Shown: positions 22,585-35,437 of the stretch, in pieces
How positions within the stretch are numbered: position 1 is the first letter of the stretch
Layout of the letters: the number at the start of each line of letters is the position of its first letter
NCBI GenBank assembly: GCA_025403435.1
Contig: CM046340.1
Span: 8,408,420-8,472,419 of the forward strand
Origin: Artocarpus heterophyllus
Lineage: Eukaryota > Streptophyta > Magnoliopsida > Rosales > Moraceae
Reading direction: 5' to 3'
Length of the DNA: 64,000 bases
Notes under the pieces: generated by a model
What the model saw: the letters and a program-made list of their open reading frames with translations, nothing else
What the model was told of the DNA's origin: nothing
Databases searched by the model: none
Translations under genes and position numbers: made by a program

Positions 22585-23575
22585 AAATTTGATATTTTGT
22601 TTTTATTTTTTTTTATAAATGTTTAAGTATAGTTATATTGTTGTGCGCAATTTTTTCTATCTATAAGAATGAAATTAAAATAATTTTTTAAATTCAAAAG
22701 ATATTTTTATAAATTCTAAAACAAAAAAAAATGAAGTAAAAAATATGTTAAAAAGAGAATGTATAATTTTACAATTAATCTATAATAATTTTTATTTTTA
22801 TTTTTTATATTTATACACCTCATATGTCTCATAACCTAGAGTTGTGTCTTCCTAGGATCGAATCCAGGCGGTCTAACTCCACTCCATCCCTTCCAACCAC
22901 AGGCTTGCCCAGTAGTGTATAATAAATTTTGTTCAAATCTATAACCAAAGCAAGCAGCCTTATTTAGTGGGCATGGACATTTTTCAATTGATGGAGAATT
23001 TTAAACAAATAGGGAATAAAAACGTAAAAGCTGAAATACTATTTTTGGTAGTTAATAGCCAAAATAATTGTTATAATATTTACAACAATAATAAAGAAGC
23101 TCTAATAGAACTTCCTGTAAAGTTATTTCTCGAACCACATCTCTAAACTCATTTTGACAAATTTCATCCTGAATATCTAATGACTATTAAGCAACAGAGA
23201 AGAAGAAACGTGAAAATTCCTTCAAAAATAGAAAGAAACAAGAAAAAAGGGAGAAGAAACGTGAAAATAAAGAGAAAAATAAAAATTAAGCGGATATTGT
23301 GGGTTGCCTGAGATGGCAGAATCTAGTCCTTACAAAATTCCCACACGAATGCCGCCAAACAAAGCATCTCATTGCTCTGTTCTTTCTAGAACTCTCTCTT
23401 CTCTCTCCTCTCGCTCTTCCAACTTGAAAAGAATAATGCCTTCTTAAACCCCTCACAAGGGTTTTTAGTTTTACACATTTCTTCTTTTCTCCTCTTGTCA
23501 CGTACCCAATAACAGATAAAGCTGATTCTGCAACTTTCTCTCCCTATCTTTCTGTCTTTCTCTGTCTGGGGCTTA
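22585..23575. other. Intergenic and 5' region of HSP90 gene
   Basis: AT-rich to about 23280, then the promoter and 5' UTR of the chaperone gene, which becomes CT-rich from about 23380. Two-unit heat shock elements, GAAAATTC at 23212 and TTCTAGAA at 23384, are present, but no three-unit element is seen. No separate gene. Confidence 0.4.
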
Positions 23576-26500
23576 ATGGCACCGGTTCTGAGCAGAAGCT
23601 TGGCGACGGCTTCTCTGGCTTCGCTTCCCTCATCCTCTTCCTGCACAGCCAGAAGAAGCCCCAATAATATCTGCCGCTTGAGAAGCTCTTTCGTCCCGCC
23701 AAATGGGCTCAGAAGGAAGGGACTTTCTTTTAGTGGATTGAATTGGAAGCTCCAGAGGAGAAACGACCGATTCGCCGCCGTCCGTTGCGAGGCCACCGTC
23801 GCCGAGAAGGATGCCGCCGACGCCTCCGGCGAGAAATTCGAGTACCAAGCCGAGGTGGGTCCCCTTCAATTTTGGATTCTTTTAGGTTTTTAATTATCAG
23901 AATAAAAGTTTAAATTTTGGACGAAATTCTAAAACTCTTTTTTTTTTTTTTTTTTTTTTGGTGTTTTGAGAGGAGTTCTTAGAGCTAAATCATGTTGAAC
24001 TTGAATAGAAGCCAAAAAAAAAAAGTTGGGAAGTTTGTGGGACTTTTGAAAAAAGTCTAGTTTTTAATGAAATCATGATTTTATTTTTTTTTTGTAGGTC
24101 AGTAGACTTTTGGACTTAATAGTTCACAGTCTGTACAGCCACAAGGAGGTTTTCCTTCGAGAACTTGTCAGGTGATTTTTTCATATATTTGAAGAATTAA
24201 ATTTGAATGCCGTTTTTATTTCCATATTAGTTTATTTCTGGTATTTCAACTTGGTGTTTATAATCTCTGGGATATGGGGTTTGCAAGTCGCAAGTCATTA
24301 GTCATACTATGTTTATATGATGATTTTGCTTCTTTTCTTTTCCTTTTTCAGTAATGCAAGTGATGCTTTAGACAAGTTGAGATTTTTAAGCGTGACGGAG
24401 CCGTCTCTGCTTGGAGATGCTGGTCAGCTAGAGATACGAATAAAGCCTGATCCAGATAATGGAACTATCACCATCACGTACGATGATTTTAATTTTTTTA
24501 ACCTCTTTCCAAGATAGATGAGTCTGTGTTTAGAAATGGTGTTCTCTGATTTGTCTATTTATTTATTTATTTTTTTTTCAGGGATACTGGTATTGGAATG
24601 ACAAAGGAAGAACTTATTGACTGTCTTGGAACTATTGCTCAGAGTGGTACTTCAAAATTCTTAAAAGCGTTGAAGGTATATTTTCCCCCGTTAATTCGTG
24701 TAAAATGTATTGTTTCGCAGTTATTGCTTCCATGGAATGAATTTTATTTCTTTCAACTCGTGAGGTTTACTCTGCGAGTCCTGATTATTGACAGGAAAAT
24801 AATGATGTTGGTGCTGACAATGGTTTGATTGGTCAATTTGGTGTTGGTTTCTATTCGGCTTTCCTTGTTGCTGAGAAGGTACGCTGTGTTTTGACCTTTG
24901 AGAAGTGCATTATGGAACTTTTTACTCTTACTTGTGCATATGATGCAAATAGTTTTGTCGGAGTTTCTAACCATGTGTGTACATTCAGGTTGTTGTCTCC
25001 ACAAAAAGTCCAAGGTCGGATAAGCAATATGTTTGGGAAGCAGTAGCCGACAGCAGCTCATATGTGATTAAGGAAGAAACTGATCCTGAAAAAATGTTAC
25101 CTCGTGGAACACAAATTACACTATATTTAAGGGTACTAAACATCTCTATTTATTTTCTCATAGGAAAGTTACTATAGCTTGATTTGATGTCTGTAACTAT
25201 GTGTTTGCCTGCTTTGTATAGTCTTAGAAGATTTATCCAGCCATTTCTACTATCTTGGTGCATATGAAACAGAATTTATTCATTTGTTATGGAGCCGTGC
25301 AATTTGTTCTCTTCAATTCTGCACATCTAAGTAGCAATGGAATCCTAATATTGATTCATCAACTTTTGCAAAGACTTTCCTGGTTAGACTGAATTCATTT
25401 TTAAAATTTTTTGTCATTTCCTTGCAGCAAGATGACAAGTATGAATTCTCAGAGCCAACTAAGATTCAGAGTTTGGTGAAGAATTACTCGCAGTTTGTAT
25501 CTTTCCCCATCTACACATGGTTGGAAAAAACGAGGACGTTTGAGGTGAGAAATTGTTTTCTTTTGCTAGAAACACTTTCCATGTATTGGATGGATTTTGC
25601 AGCTCCTTAAAGAAGAAAAAAAGAATATGAAATGGATTGTGTTGAAAGATTATTCTTTTGGCTTTTGTTGGTGATAACCAAATTGGAGTTCATGGTAGGT
25701 GGAAGAGGAGGAGGAACAGAACGAAGGAGAAGAAGCAAAGCCAGAGGTAATTCCAATAGGATTCTAGATTTGGGGGTTTGCAGCTTGTTATTGTTGTTAT
25801 TATTGTTGTTGTTGTTGTTAAATTAGTTTATTAACCTTGCTAACAGGGTGAGAAGAAAAAGAAGAAAACCACAAAAACTGAGAAGTATTGGGACTGGGAA
25901 TTAGCCAATGAAACAAAGCCAATATGGGTAAGTTTGTTGTCTGTGCTCTGCGCTTCTTACATATGATACAAATTATTACATCCTTTCTTGAGGTCCAAGC
26001 CAAAAAAAAAAAAAAAAAAGTCAAATGGTTTCTTTGGGATTTTAGCATGCCTTCCCCATGGTTTTTTTGTTAATACGCATACAAATATTACATTATAAAC
26101 TATAAAGCTTTTTTTTTTTTCCTTGTTCTGCTGCAGATGCGGAGTCCAAAGGAAGTTCAAAAAGAAGAATACTATGAGTTCTACAAGAAAACTTTCAGTG
26201 ATTTTTTGGACCCTCTTGCATACACTCATTTCACGACTGAGGTACGAAAAGGTTATGGTACTATATTGTGCATAATCTAAGCTCTTGGTTTAGAGTTAAC
26301 TTTGAAAACCACACAGGGTGAAGTGGAATTCAGGAGTGTTCTCTATATTCCCGGAATGGGTCCTCTCAACAATGAGGATGTTATCAATCCAAAGACAAAG
26401 AATATTCGGTTGTATGTGAAGCGTGTCTTTATCTCGGATGATTTTGATGGTGAGCTGGTAAGTTTTCCTTAAGAATATTGCTTGATTCATTTATGTTTGG

Positions 26501-28866
26501 AGTTCTGTGGTGTTGTGCCCTCTTCATTTTGTTATTTCAGCTATGAATTTAGAAAGGAAAACGATACCCTCCCTGCTTAATTTCTGCTATTTTTAGCTTC
26601 AGATTATAACCATTTGTGTTATCGTACTTTCTTCCTAGTAGCATATGAATGGTTTGTTTACATCCAATCGTTTCCTCTTTTAAGAAATAATTTTTTTGAT
26701 TAACAATTGAAGTTCCAATATGACAAATCAAGTTGTCAATTTTACAGTGATTTATATTTGTTGCTTGATGCCTGCTTTTCTACATGTAAAATTTTTGGAT
26801 ATACTAAATTTGAGATTCTTTTTGCAGTTCCCTCGGTATCTGAGCTTTGTCAAGGGTGTGGTGGACTCTGATGATCTTCCTCTTAATGTTTCTAGGGAGA
26901 TTCTTCAAGAAAGTCGAATTGTAAGAGACTATGTGTATTACAATTTTCTGAGAATCTCCTGTTTTGATCACGAATTTGAAAGCATTTCTGTAATTATAGG
27001 ATTTTTCTATGGTTTGTTATCTCTCGTTATCCTCTTAGAGGTTTGTCTGTCTTTTAATACTTCATATTTACTTTCCCATCCATTTTTTTTTCCCAATTTT
27101 TAGGTACGAATAATGAGGAAGAGACTTGTGAGAAAGACATTTGACATGATACAAGAGATCTCCGAAAGCGAGAATAAAGAGGTCAGGGCAACAATAAAAT
27201 TGTTTTTATGGCTTTCCTTTTCCATTACATTTGAGGGTTATATTACGGACTTAAAAATTTCCTCAACACTTGAACTTGATTGCAGGACTACAAGAAATTC
27301 TGGGAGAACTTTGGCAGGTTTGTAAAGTTGGGATGCATTGAGGATACTGGAAACCACAAGCGCATTACGCCACTATTGCGGTTTTACTCCTCAAAGAATG
27401 AGGAAGAACTGACAAGTTTAGACGATTATGTTGAAAACATGGCTGAGAACCAGAAGGCAATTTATTACTTGGCAACGGACAGCCTGAAAAGTGCCAAATC
27501 TGCTCCATTCCTTGAGAAGTTGGTTCAGAAAGATATTGAGGTACGTGTTTTGCAAAAATTAAACCATCACTAAAATCCTTCCAGTTTCTTCCCTTTTCTA
27601 AACATCTTATATAATTAAACTAACTATGAAAAAAATTCATGACACTTTTTGATTCTGTTTTTCGCTGATTTTAATTGAGGTCTATTAGCCTAGTTTGCTG
27701 ATGTAATTCTTTTCACTTAGGTGCTGTATTTGATTGAGCCCATCGATGAGGTTGCCATCCAGAACCTGCAGACTTACAAAGAAAAGAAGTTTGTTGACGT
27801 TAGCAAGGAAGATCTAGAGCTTGGTTGGTGCCATATATAAATATAAATACAAATTTATATATATTCTCATTACTAAAAACATGTGAAACTATGGCTTTCC
27901 CTTCTTGTTGCTTCTATATACATCTTTCTGAAGAAAATTCTTTAAATTGTTAGGTGATGAGGATGAAGTCAAAGAAAGGGAAACTAAACAGGAATACAAT
28001 CTACTTTGCGATTGGGTAAAGCAACAACTTGGTGATAAGGTAGCTAAAGTACAAATCTCAAAGCGTCTAAGCTCCTCTCCCTGTGTGCTTGTTTCTGGCA
28101 AGTTTGGTTGGTCTGCCAATATGGAAAGGTTAGTCATGGGTGTTGCGGATTTACGCTTGTATATTATTAACTATCTAGATTTCTAATCAAAATTTTCCTT
28201 TAAATCTCTTCTGCAGATTGATGAAAGCACAGGCTCTTGGAGATACTTCGAGTTTGGAGTTCATGAGGGGGAGGAGAATACTGGAAATTAATCCAGACCA
28301 TCCCATCATTAAAGACTTGAATGTGAGCTGTTAAATTCTGCTCTTAGTCTATTTTTTAGGTGTTGTTATCACCAATGAAAAAAAAATTGCAATGCAAGAT
28401 TAACTTACAAGAACACTATATGGTGGCTGAATTCAAATTGATGTCTTAACTGATTAAAATGAATTGTTATTTCTATTGCAGGCTGCATGCAAGAATGCCC
28501 CTGATAGCAGTGATGCAAAGAGAGCTGTTGATCTCCTTTATGATACAGCCTTGATCTCGAGTGGATTCACTGTAAGAACAATTTGGAACTGCTTGTCTGC
28601 TCGTGCTATTTATTTCACAATTTCGAGTTAATTATCGATAATTTATAATTTGGGATTTGGTCTTGCAGCCTGACAGCCCAGCGGAGCTGGGAAACAAGAT
28701 ATATGAAATGATGGCAATGGCCCTTGGAGGAAGATGGGGTAGATTCGAAGAGGAGAATGCAGAGGCAACGGAATCTGATGGCGGTGCAAGTGCCAACGAG
28801 GCTGTGGAGACGGAAGTGGTTGAGCCATCTGAAGTGAGGACAGTGAGTGATCCTTGGAATGAATAA
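23576..28866 (+). CDS. Chloroplast HSP90 (HSP90C / HSP90.5)
   Basis: Exons: 23576-23854, 24098-24171, 24352-24477, 24582-24675, 24795-24878, 24989-25132, 25428-25544, 25699-25746, 25847-25927, 26137-26241, 26317-26457, 26828-26920, 27104-27181, 27286-27540, 27721-27823, 27954-28128, 28217-28322, 28482-28571 and 28669-28866, giving 796 residues. ATP-dependent HSP90 chaperone of the plastid stroma, which in Arabidopsis works in protein import and thylakoid formation. Residues 1 to about 75 are Ser/Arg-rich with few acidic residues, a typical transit peptide. The GHKL ATP site follows: Glu115 and Asn119 in [19 protein letters not shown] near 161 and [11 protein letters not shown] near 204. An acidic then Lys-rich linker lies in exons 8 and 9. 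The catalytic Arg454 is in LNVSRE. The end is DPWNE, neither MEEVD (cytosol) nor KDEL (ER), which supports the plastid form. All sites look intact and all phases agree. Confidence 0.96.
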
Positions 28867-30131
28867 TTTATTAAACGCTGATAGAAATTAGAAATGTTTC
28901 AAACATAAAATTTTGGCATTGCTCCAGCTTGCAAAGCGAAATAATGCATGCAAAGTGTGGAGGAGAGATTCCATCATTTAAAAGGGACAAGACGCATAAA
29001 AAAAAAAAAAAAAAATTGAGGATGTTTTGGCAGGAGAGACTATTGAATTTGTGATAAGAAAGAAAACATTCTATTCTGCCACTAATGATTTATAGTGCTG
29101 GTTTTATATATAAAATCCCCCCCTCTCTCTCTCTCTCTTTCTCACTTTTATTTTTTTTTATGGATAATTAACTTATAATTTAATTTTACGGAAAGCTTAC
29201 AGACTCAAACACTCGGATAGAAAGTTTACACAAACTGTTTAGCACTCTATTGCACAGATAACAAATTTGGAATGAAGTTATGCAACGTTCAGACGGGGTA
29301 TTTTTTAAGATTTAATCGGTCAATGAGATGCCTTTATTTGTTTTTAAAAAAGAAATCATGGAGATTTATATAAAGAGATATAGCACCAAATGTCAGATTT
29401 GACAAACTAATAGTAATTATGTCAGATAATGTGAAAAAGTTAGAAAAAATTCTATTATCTCTTCCTGCCAATGTTGATAGCGGATTCCTCTCTCCCTCTC
29501 CTCCGTTTACTTCCCTCCTCTAGGTCTCTGTCTTTTTCTCTCTCTCTCTCGCTGTCGGTGTCGCCAAGCTATAGGAGTTGCGAAGACGGCGAGCGATGAA
29601 CTCAAGGTAGACGAAGACAGTAGCTGAGCTTGTTGGAGTCTCGTTAGAGCCGTTGTTTCAGTGATTGTGATCCAATATCACGTTGCGAAGTGACGATCTC
29701 TCTTTCTCCTTTTTCATTTGATTTTTCCAATCTTCCTTCCCTCTTTCTTCATCTTTCTCTCCCCACTCCTTTTCCTTTGATTTTCCCGATTTGCTTCGTT
29801 GGTGTTGCCATTCATAGTTGTCAGAGCTTGCGCCGAAATTGATGATGAGATCCACGAAGGTTTACAGTCGGTGAGCAAAGGGGACTAGGGGGAATGACAC
29901 CACAGATCTAGTCTGGCGAAGGGATTGTGGTCAAGCAGGGTTCGATCTGGAATATGGCATAAGAAACGAATCAGAAGAAAGAAAGAAAAAAAAATGGTGA
30001 AGTTTATTTTGTTTGGCTCATATCTAGGTTTTTTTTTTGTTCAAATTTGTTTAGATCTAGGTTTTTGATCTGATTTGGAATTTTGATTTGTTTCTTTGAT
30101 TTGTTTTTTATTGGATTTTGATCAGATATGG
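28867..30131. other. HSP90 3' UTR and intergenic DNA
   Basis: The 3' UTR is followed by AT-rich DNA with an A run (28999-29016) and a CT microsatellite (29123-29138). From about 29460 the sequence is CT-rich and then mixed, resembling a leader of a transposon or lost gene, but no supported frame is present. It was continuous with 35438 onward before the LTR element at 30132 inserted. Confidence 0.45.
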
Positions 30132-32560
30132 TGTAACACCCGATATTTTTAATGCATTAAAAATATATTAAATTAAAGATTATATTAAGACAAAGTATAG
30201 TTTCATGAAAAATACTGTATAATAACATGAAAAATTATACAGTATTAGAGCAATGCAGTATAAGAATTAAATTGTGTGGACCACAATTTCTTTTTATACT
30301 TTTATAAAAGAAAAGAAGAAAAAAAAAAGGAAAAATAAGAAAAATCACACAAAATTCGACACACTCTCTCTACTTTCTCTCTCTATATTTTCTCTCTCTC
30401 TCCTCAAATCTCGTTTGAGATTCCGGCGTTATTTTTCGACACCTCCCGCACCAGTGGGAAGCTCTCGCTGAGCTGAGTCCAACGAGGTGTCGTGCCACCC
30501 AAATAGCCACCGGAGGGAGGCTCACGTGCCGCCCAAAGTGGCGGTAAAACCCATTTTTTTTCGACGCCATTTCTCCACCGTCTGACCACCAATCGACGTG
30601 ATTTTGGTGTCTATGGACTCAGCGTGAGGAGAGGAACAAGAGGGTACCATTTTTCCAGCTCAATTTTGGATGGAACAGCTTCGCCGGAGCTGCCTGTCTC
30701 CGCCATGTCGCCGCCACTAGGAATCGCCGCTCACGGCGGCGGTGAGGTACACCGCCGCCACAGTTCGACTCAGACGGCAACGGGGAGTGAAACCCCTCGC
30801 CTAATTTCACGCCCCAGCCGCGGTTCATCGGAGTTCCACCTCCGCCGTCGTGCACCACCGCGACAACCACCAATCACGACATTCCCGGCCGCCTCGCCCC
30901 AAATTGAAAGGGGGAAAATGTTTAGAGCCTTGCGTGGAACGTTTTGCCTTGGTCAATTCCGGCACCGAGCTGCCGATCATCGGAGAACGATGAGGCCCGT
31001 CGTCGCCGTCGTGGGAGAGTCGGGTTCTCAATTCCTGATGCTTTCGTGCCAAATTGATGGCACGAAAACACTCAGAGGAGGTCGGGGAACAATTCCCCCA
31101 CCTCAATTTCACGGTATCTCCGCTGGAGATAGGAAATCGGAGCCGCCGGTTTCCGCCATGAAATCCATCCTCGATTAGAGCAGATGGAGGCTGAATTGGG
31201 TGAAATTGACCCCACCAATCGACTCAGGAGGGTCGAATTAGGGGGGGTAGGCTCGAGCTCAGCCCTCAACGGAGCCAACCGCCGCCGGTCAACGGCGGTC
31301 AACGCCAAGTTGGGATTTTGTGATCCGGACCTCCGATCGAAGATCTGAGACCGCCTCCCGACTCGTTTCGATGCTCTAAACGCAATGGTGACCTCCGTTT
31401 GAGCTAATTCTACTCCAATGAAAATCATCCAGTACCAACTGCACGTGAATCGAGGCGATTCAAACAGCAGTATCGGAGTCCAGAATGACAGTTTCAAGAA
31501 TGGATGATCTCCAAGAAGCATTCCCAGCCATTCATGGTCGCTCGAGGAGCGCTGCAGAGGATGCTTCGTATACTGTAGATGCAGCGAAATACAACTGGAT
31601 CTGCTTAGCTTGGAGTTCAAGTAAGTAGGAATCTCACCTACAGTATGAACTGTTTTAGATGCTTTCATAGAAATTTATGAAATGCATGATCCGTGATTGT
31701 TACACTATTTTATGTGAGAATGAGTTTTATAACGTTATAAGGTGACGAAAAACCCGTTAAGGGTAAAATCGTCATTATTAAGGAAACGGCTAGAACGGAG
31801 TCGAACACTCCGATTTAGCATAACGTTATTAGACGAAAAATGTTCCGTAATACGTTAAGTAACGTAACGGTCATGTGAGACCAGAGATTTAATAAGAGAT
31901 GTTTAAGTAAATGAGAGGTAAACCGATGGGTTACGAGGTTAAGAGGAAAAGTAACCCCGATGGGTTACAAAGCTAAGTGAAGGAAAGGTAAACTGATGGG
32001 TTATAAGGTTAAGTAAAGACAAGGGTAAACGAAAGTATACTAGTCAAGTTAAAAGGAAAGAATGATTAATGTTTACGTTTTATTATCAATCAAGTGGATT
32101 GATAATAAATAAAGTTAATTAATAAGTCGGCTATCGTTTGATCAGGACACAGAGGCCGCCTAATGGAAGGAAAAGGAATGGAATAGAGAACGCTAGAGCA
32201 TAGTTCGGGTAAGTTCAGATTTCACCTACAACATGAAGTAAATAGTTTTTAATGCATCCATATGCATTTGTAAATGAGTTTGTAATGGTTATGCAAGTTG
32301 TTTTTAAAGTATATTTGTATTTATTATGCAAAAAAAAGTTCTAAAGTACAAAATAAGGTTTGCAATGAATTTGCAACCGTTATGTTTGAAGCCTATTTGC
32401 ATATTGATATGCATGAACGTTATGAACTATGATTGGTGTGTATATTATACATGTGACATGATTTAAAGTATTATATGGATATAATATGAAATAGTTGCTA
32501 TTCAAAGAAGAAAAATGTATAGCAACTCCACGATATGAAAGTATGAACGACAAATGGATG

Positions 32561-32722
32561 TATGATATGAATGACATGAGTATAAATAATATGTGAAAGC
32601 ATGAAATGTGAAAGTATGATATGAACGACATGAATATGAGTAATATATGAAAGCATGAAATGTGAAAGTATGGTATGAATGAAATGTATATGTGTGATAT
32701 GTTTATGAATATGATATGCAAG
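32561..32722. repeat. 54-bp tandem repeat, three units
   Basis: TATGATATGAAYGACATGA recurs at 32561 and 32615 and, slightly changed, at 32669, exactly 54 bases apart. Because 54 is a multiple of three, an open frame appears on the minus strand here. Confidence 0.8.
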
Positions 32723-33388
32723 TATAATACTTATACGAGCAAATAATATGGATAAGAATGTTATGATTAATGCTTGTTATCTATAGTGTAACAAGATATA
32801 GTATATAAGTACAATACCATGTAGTGCATAACGGATATGCACAATAAGGTCCATAAGAAATCCATTAAGGATATAATCTTCAAGTTGCTTATAGGAAACT
32901 AGAAAAATTACTATAAGACACTCTAGGTTCGATTAGAAATCGTGAGAACGATTTAGATAATCAAGTAAAATTTAGAAATTTCTCGTGACCGACAGCGAGG
33001 TCACAAGAGCAGAGTCAAGACAGAGACTTTATGAATACGAAAAAAAAAGAAGAAGATAAAAGCTAGTTTTTCCTTTTATTGCACTCCTAGGAAAGGCTAG
33101 ACATGTTCAAGAGAGATATAGAAAGTTAAGCGCTGTTATGACCCTTAGAAGTTTTCAGACAGGTACGTAAACGTGTTTTAAATCAACATTGTCACTAGTC
33201 TAGAACGACTAGATGATAAAAGGGCTATAGACTGAACAATAAAAAGATGAACTTACTGACCAGTTTTTACATACCAAATTATGATCTAGATGCAGATGTG
33301 CAACATAGATACGAAATAGGATTAGTATAAATCCTGCATTTCTACAATGCATAATGTGTTATAATGTAAGTTATAAGTTTTATGAAGC

Positions 33389-34280
33389 ATTGCTATGTAA
33401 TATATTGCATTTGTATGCAATATATTTTAGGATAAAAGTTATGATATGCAATATGTGATTGCGTAAAATATTGCATTTGTATACAATATGTTTTAGGATA
33501 AGAGTTGTGATACGCAATATGTGATTGCGTAAAATATTGCATTTGTATGCAATATATTTTAGGATAAAAGTTATGATATGCAATATGTGATTGCGTAAAA
33601 TATTGCATTTGTATGCAATATGTTTTAGGATAAGAGTTATGATACGCAATATGTGATTGCGTAAAATATTGCATTTGTATGCAATATATTTTAGGATAAA
33701 AGTTATGATACGCAATATGTGATTGCGTAAAATATTGCATTTGTATGCAATATATTTTAGGATAAAACTTATGATATGCAATATGTGATTGCGATATATA
33801 TTGCATTTGTATGCAATATGTTTTACGATAAAAGTTATAATATGCAATATGTGATTGTGATATATATTACATTGTATGCAATATGTTTCAAAGAAGAATT
33901 ATAATTTGCAAAATGTGATTGCGTTATATGATGCATTTGTTATGCAATAAAATGCATTTGTTATGCAATAAGTTTCAGAATAAAAGTTATGATTTGCAAA
34001 ATGTAATTGCGTTATATGATGCATTTGTTATGCAATATGTTGCATTTGTTATGTAATAAGTTTCAGAATAAAAGTTATGATTTGCAAAATGTGATTGCGT
34101 TATATGATGCATTTGTTATGCAATAAGTTTCAGAATAAAAGTTATGATTCGCAAAATGTGATTGCGTTATATGATGCATTTGTTATGCAATAAGTTGCAT
34201 TTGTTATGCAATAAGTTTTAGAGTACAAATTATGATTATCAAAATGTGTTTGCATTTTAAGTTGCATTTGTTATGCAATA
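33389..34280. repeat. 66-bp tandem array inside LTR
   Basis: GTGATTGCG recurs at 33455, 33521, 33587, 33653, 33719 and 33785, a strict 66-bp period with ATTGCATTTGTATGCAATAT in each unit. More diverged units of changed length continue to about 34280. The unit itself contains the palindrome ATTGCATTTGTATGCAAT. A period divisible by three creates long minus-strand open frames of repeated 22-residue units, which I do not regard as genes. Confidence 0.92.
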
Positions 34281-35437
34281 GATTTTATAGTACAAGCAAT
34301 GATTTATAAGTGTATTTGCATATGATGTGGTTGCATTTGATGTGCTCACTAAGGTTAATAAGAAGGTAACATAAAGTTGAAAAGAAAGTGTCGTACCAGC
34401 CTCCTCGTTGTGAGGTAATAAAAGTATAGTTAAAGTTTGACCTCCCAGATGTGAGGTATATGACCTCGAAGTTCGATGGTCTTAAGTCTTCCACAAGGGA
34501 AGCATCACGTTTATGATCTCATGATTAAAGATGTTGGTACGAACACTAAAAGTTATAAGATAAAGAAAGTTAAGGAACAAAAGGTAGAAAGTTAAAGTGT
34601 AAGATAAGAAAATAAAAGGAACAAGGATAGAAAGTCAAAGTAAGGAAGAATGGTCATAAGATGCTCATAATCGAAAGTTCATAATTGAGCATAAATTAAA
34701 ACATGCATTGTGATTGTATTTGATTTGTTTATTGTGAAACATTTATATGCTATGAAAAATATTCTGAGGAATGTTTTGTATTAAATGTTTATGAAAACAT
34801 GAATGACGTTATGAAGAGCAATCTGAGGATTACTTTATGTTAGATATTTTGTGAAAAACGTTTATAAGAAACGTTATAGCAATTGCTTTAGGAAAACGTT
34901 TATGGGAAACGTTCTAGAAAGGTTTTTTTTTAAAGCATGTTTAAATGCTTTGTGAGATTTTGTTTGAACTTACTGAGCGAAAGCTCATAAAAAGTTTCTT
35001 CATGCTGTAGGTAGTTTTATGGATGACCAATAGGACTCGTTAAAATAGCTGGGTGCTGCGGATGACAGATGCTAAGATTTGGGTATGGATACCATCACTG
35101 TTTGCTTCCGCTATGTAAAGAAAAAGTTTTTCATTGTTTAATGTTGTGTTTTCAAAGTTTAAAGAAAATCAGAGTTTTAAGGAATGTATTCAAAGTTTTA
35201 AGCTATGATTTAATAATGGTCTCTTATTAAGTTTTAAGAAACGATTTGAAATGATTTTAAGGACAAGTGTTGAGCGATGTCTCAACTTGATTGGCGATAG
35301 AGGTCGCATCAGTTTTAAAGAACGTTTAAAGAAAAAAAATTTATTTCAGTATTTTTCTTACTGAGTAAGTAAGATTACTGTTTACGAAACGATGTTTAAG
35401 TAAGTAAAGTGACTGCCCGAAAAGACGGGTCGTCACA

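Larger units (their letters stand above)
30132..35437 (+). mobile_element. 5.3-kb solo-LTR-like element
   Basis: It begins TGTAACACCC, ends GGGTCGTCACA and is flanked by perfect 5-bp target duplications TATGG (30127-30131 and 35438-35442). No gag, pol, primer site or second LTR is visible, so it reads as a very long solo LTR, probably Ty3/gypsy. It contains a GC-rich block (about 30420-31600), the motif CACCTACAGTATGAA at 31635 with a second copy at 32223, a 54-bp tandem array (32561-32722), a 66-bp tandem array (33389 to about 34280), the GACCTCC...GGTCTTAAGTCTTCCACAAG block near 34470, the CTTCATGCTGTAGGTAG block at 34998 and the conserved tail. The copies at 3097, 39327 and 55995 share these landmarks but lack the 66-bp array. 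Open frames inside it look like products of composition. Confidence 0.8.

Noticed and set aside
22852..22868. B-box-like GGATCGAATCC suggesting another SINE or tRNA
   Set aside because: It has one mismatch to the consensus and I found no matching A box at the right distance.
23212..23391. Heat shock elements upstream of HSP90C
   Set aside because: Only isolated two-unit matches (GAAAATTC, TTCTAGAA) are present; three alternating units were not found, so I do not call a functional element.
23386..23869. Minus-strand frames opposite HSP90C exon 1
   Set aside because: They are shadows of the GC-rich transit peptide coding region.
30624..31178. 184-codon open frame in a GC-rich block, and overlapping frames on the other strand
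   Set aside because: It lies inside the LTR element at 30132-35437, several frames are open because stops are rare in GC-rich DNA, and no domain is recognisable.
32380..32721. Minus-strand open frame rich in Ile, Phe, Ser and His
   Set aside because: It lies over a 54-bp tandem repeat inside an LTR; it is low in complexity and has no domain.
33380..33847. Minus-strand open frames of 155 and 137 codons with 22-residue repeats
   Set aside because: They follow from a 66-bp tandem repeat whose period is a multiple of three. Two frames are open at once, and there is no gene context.
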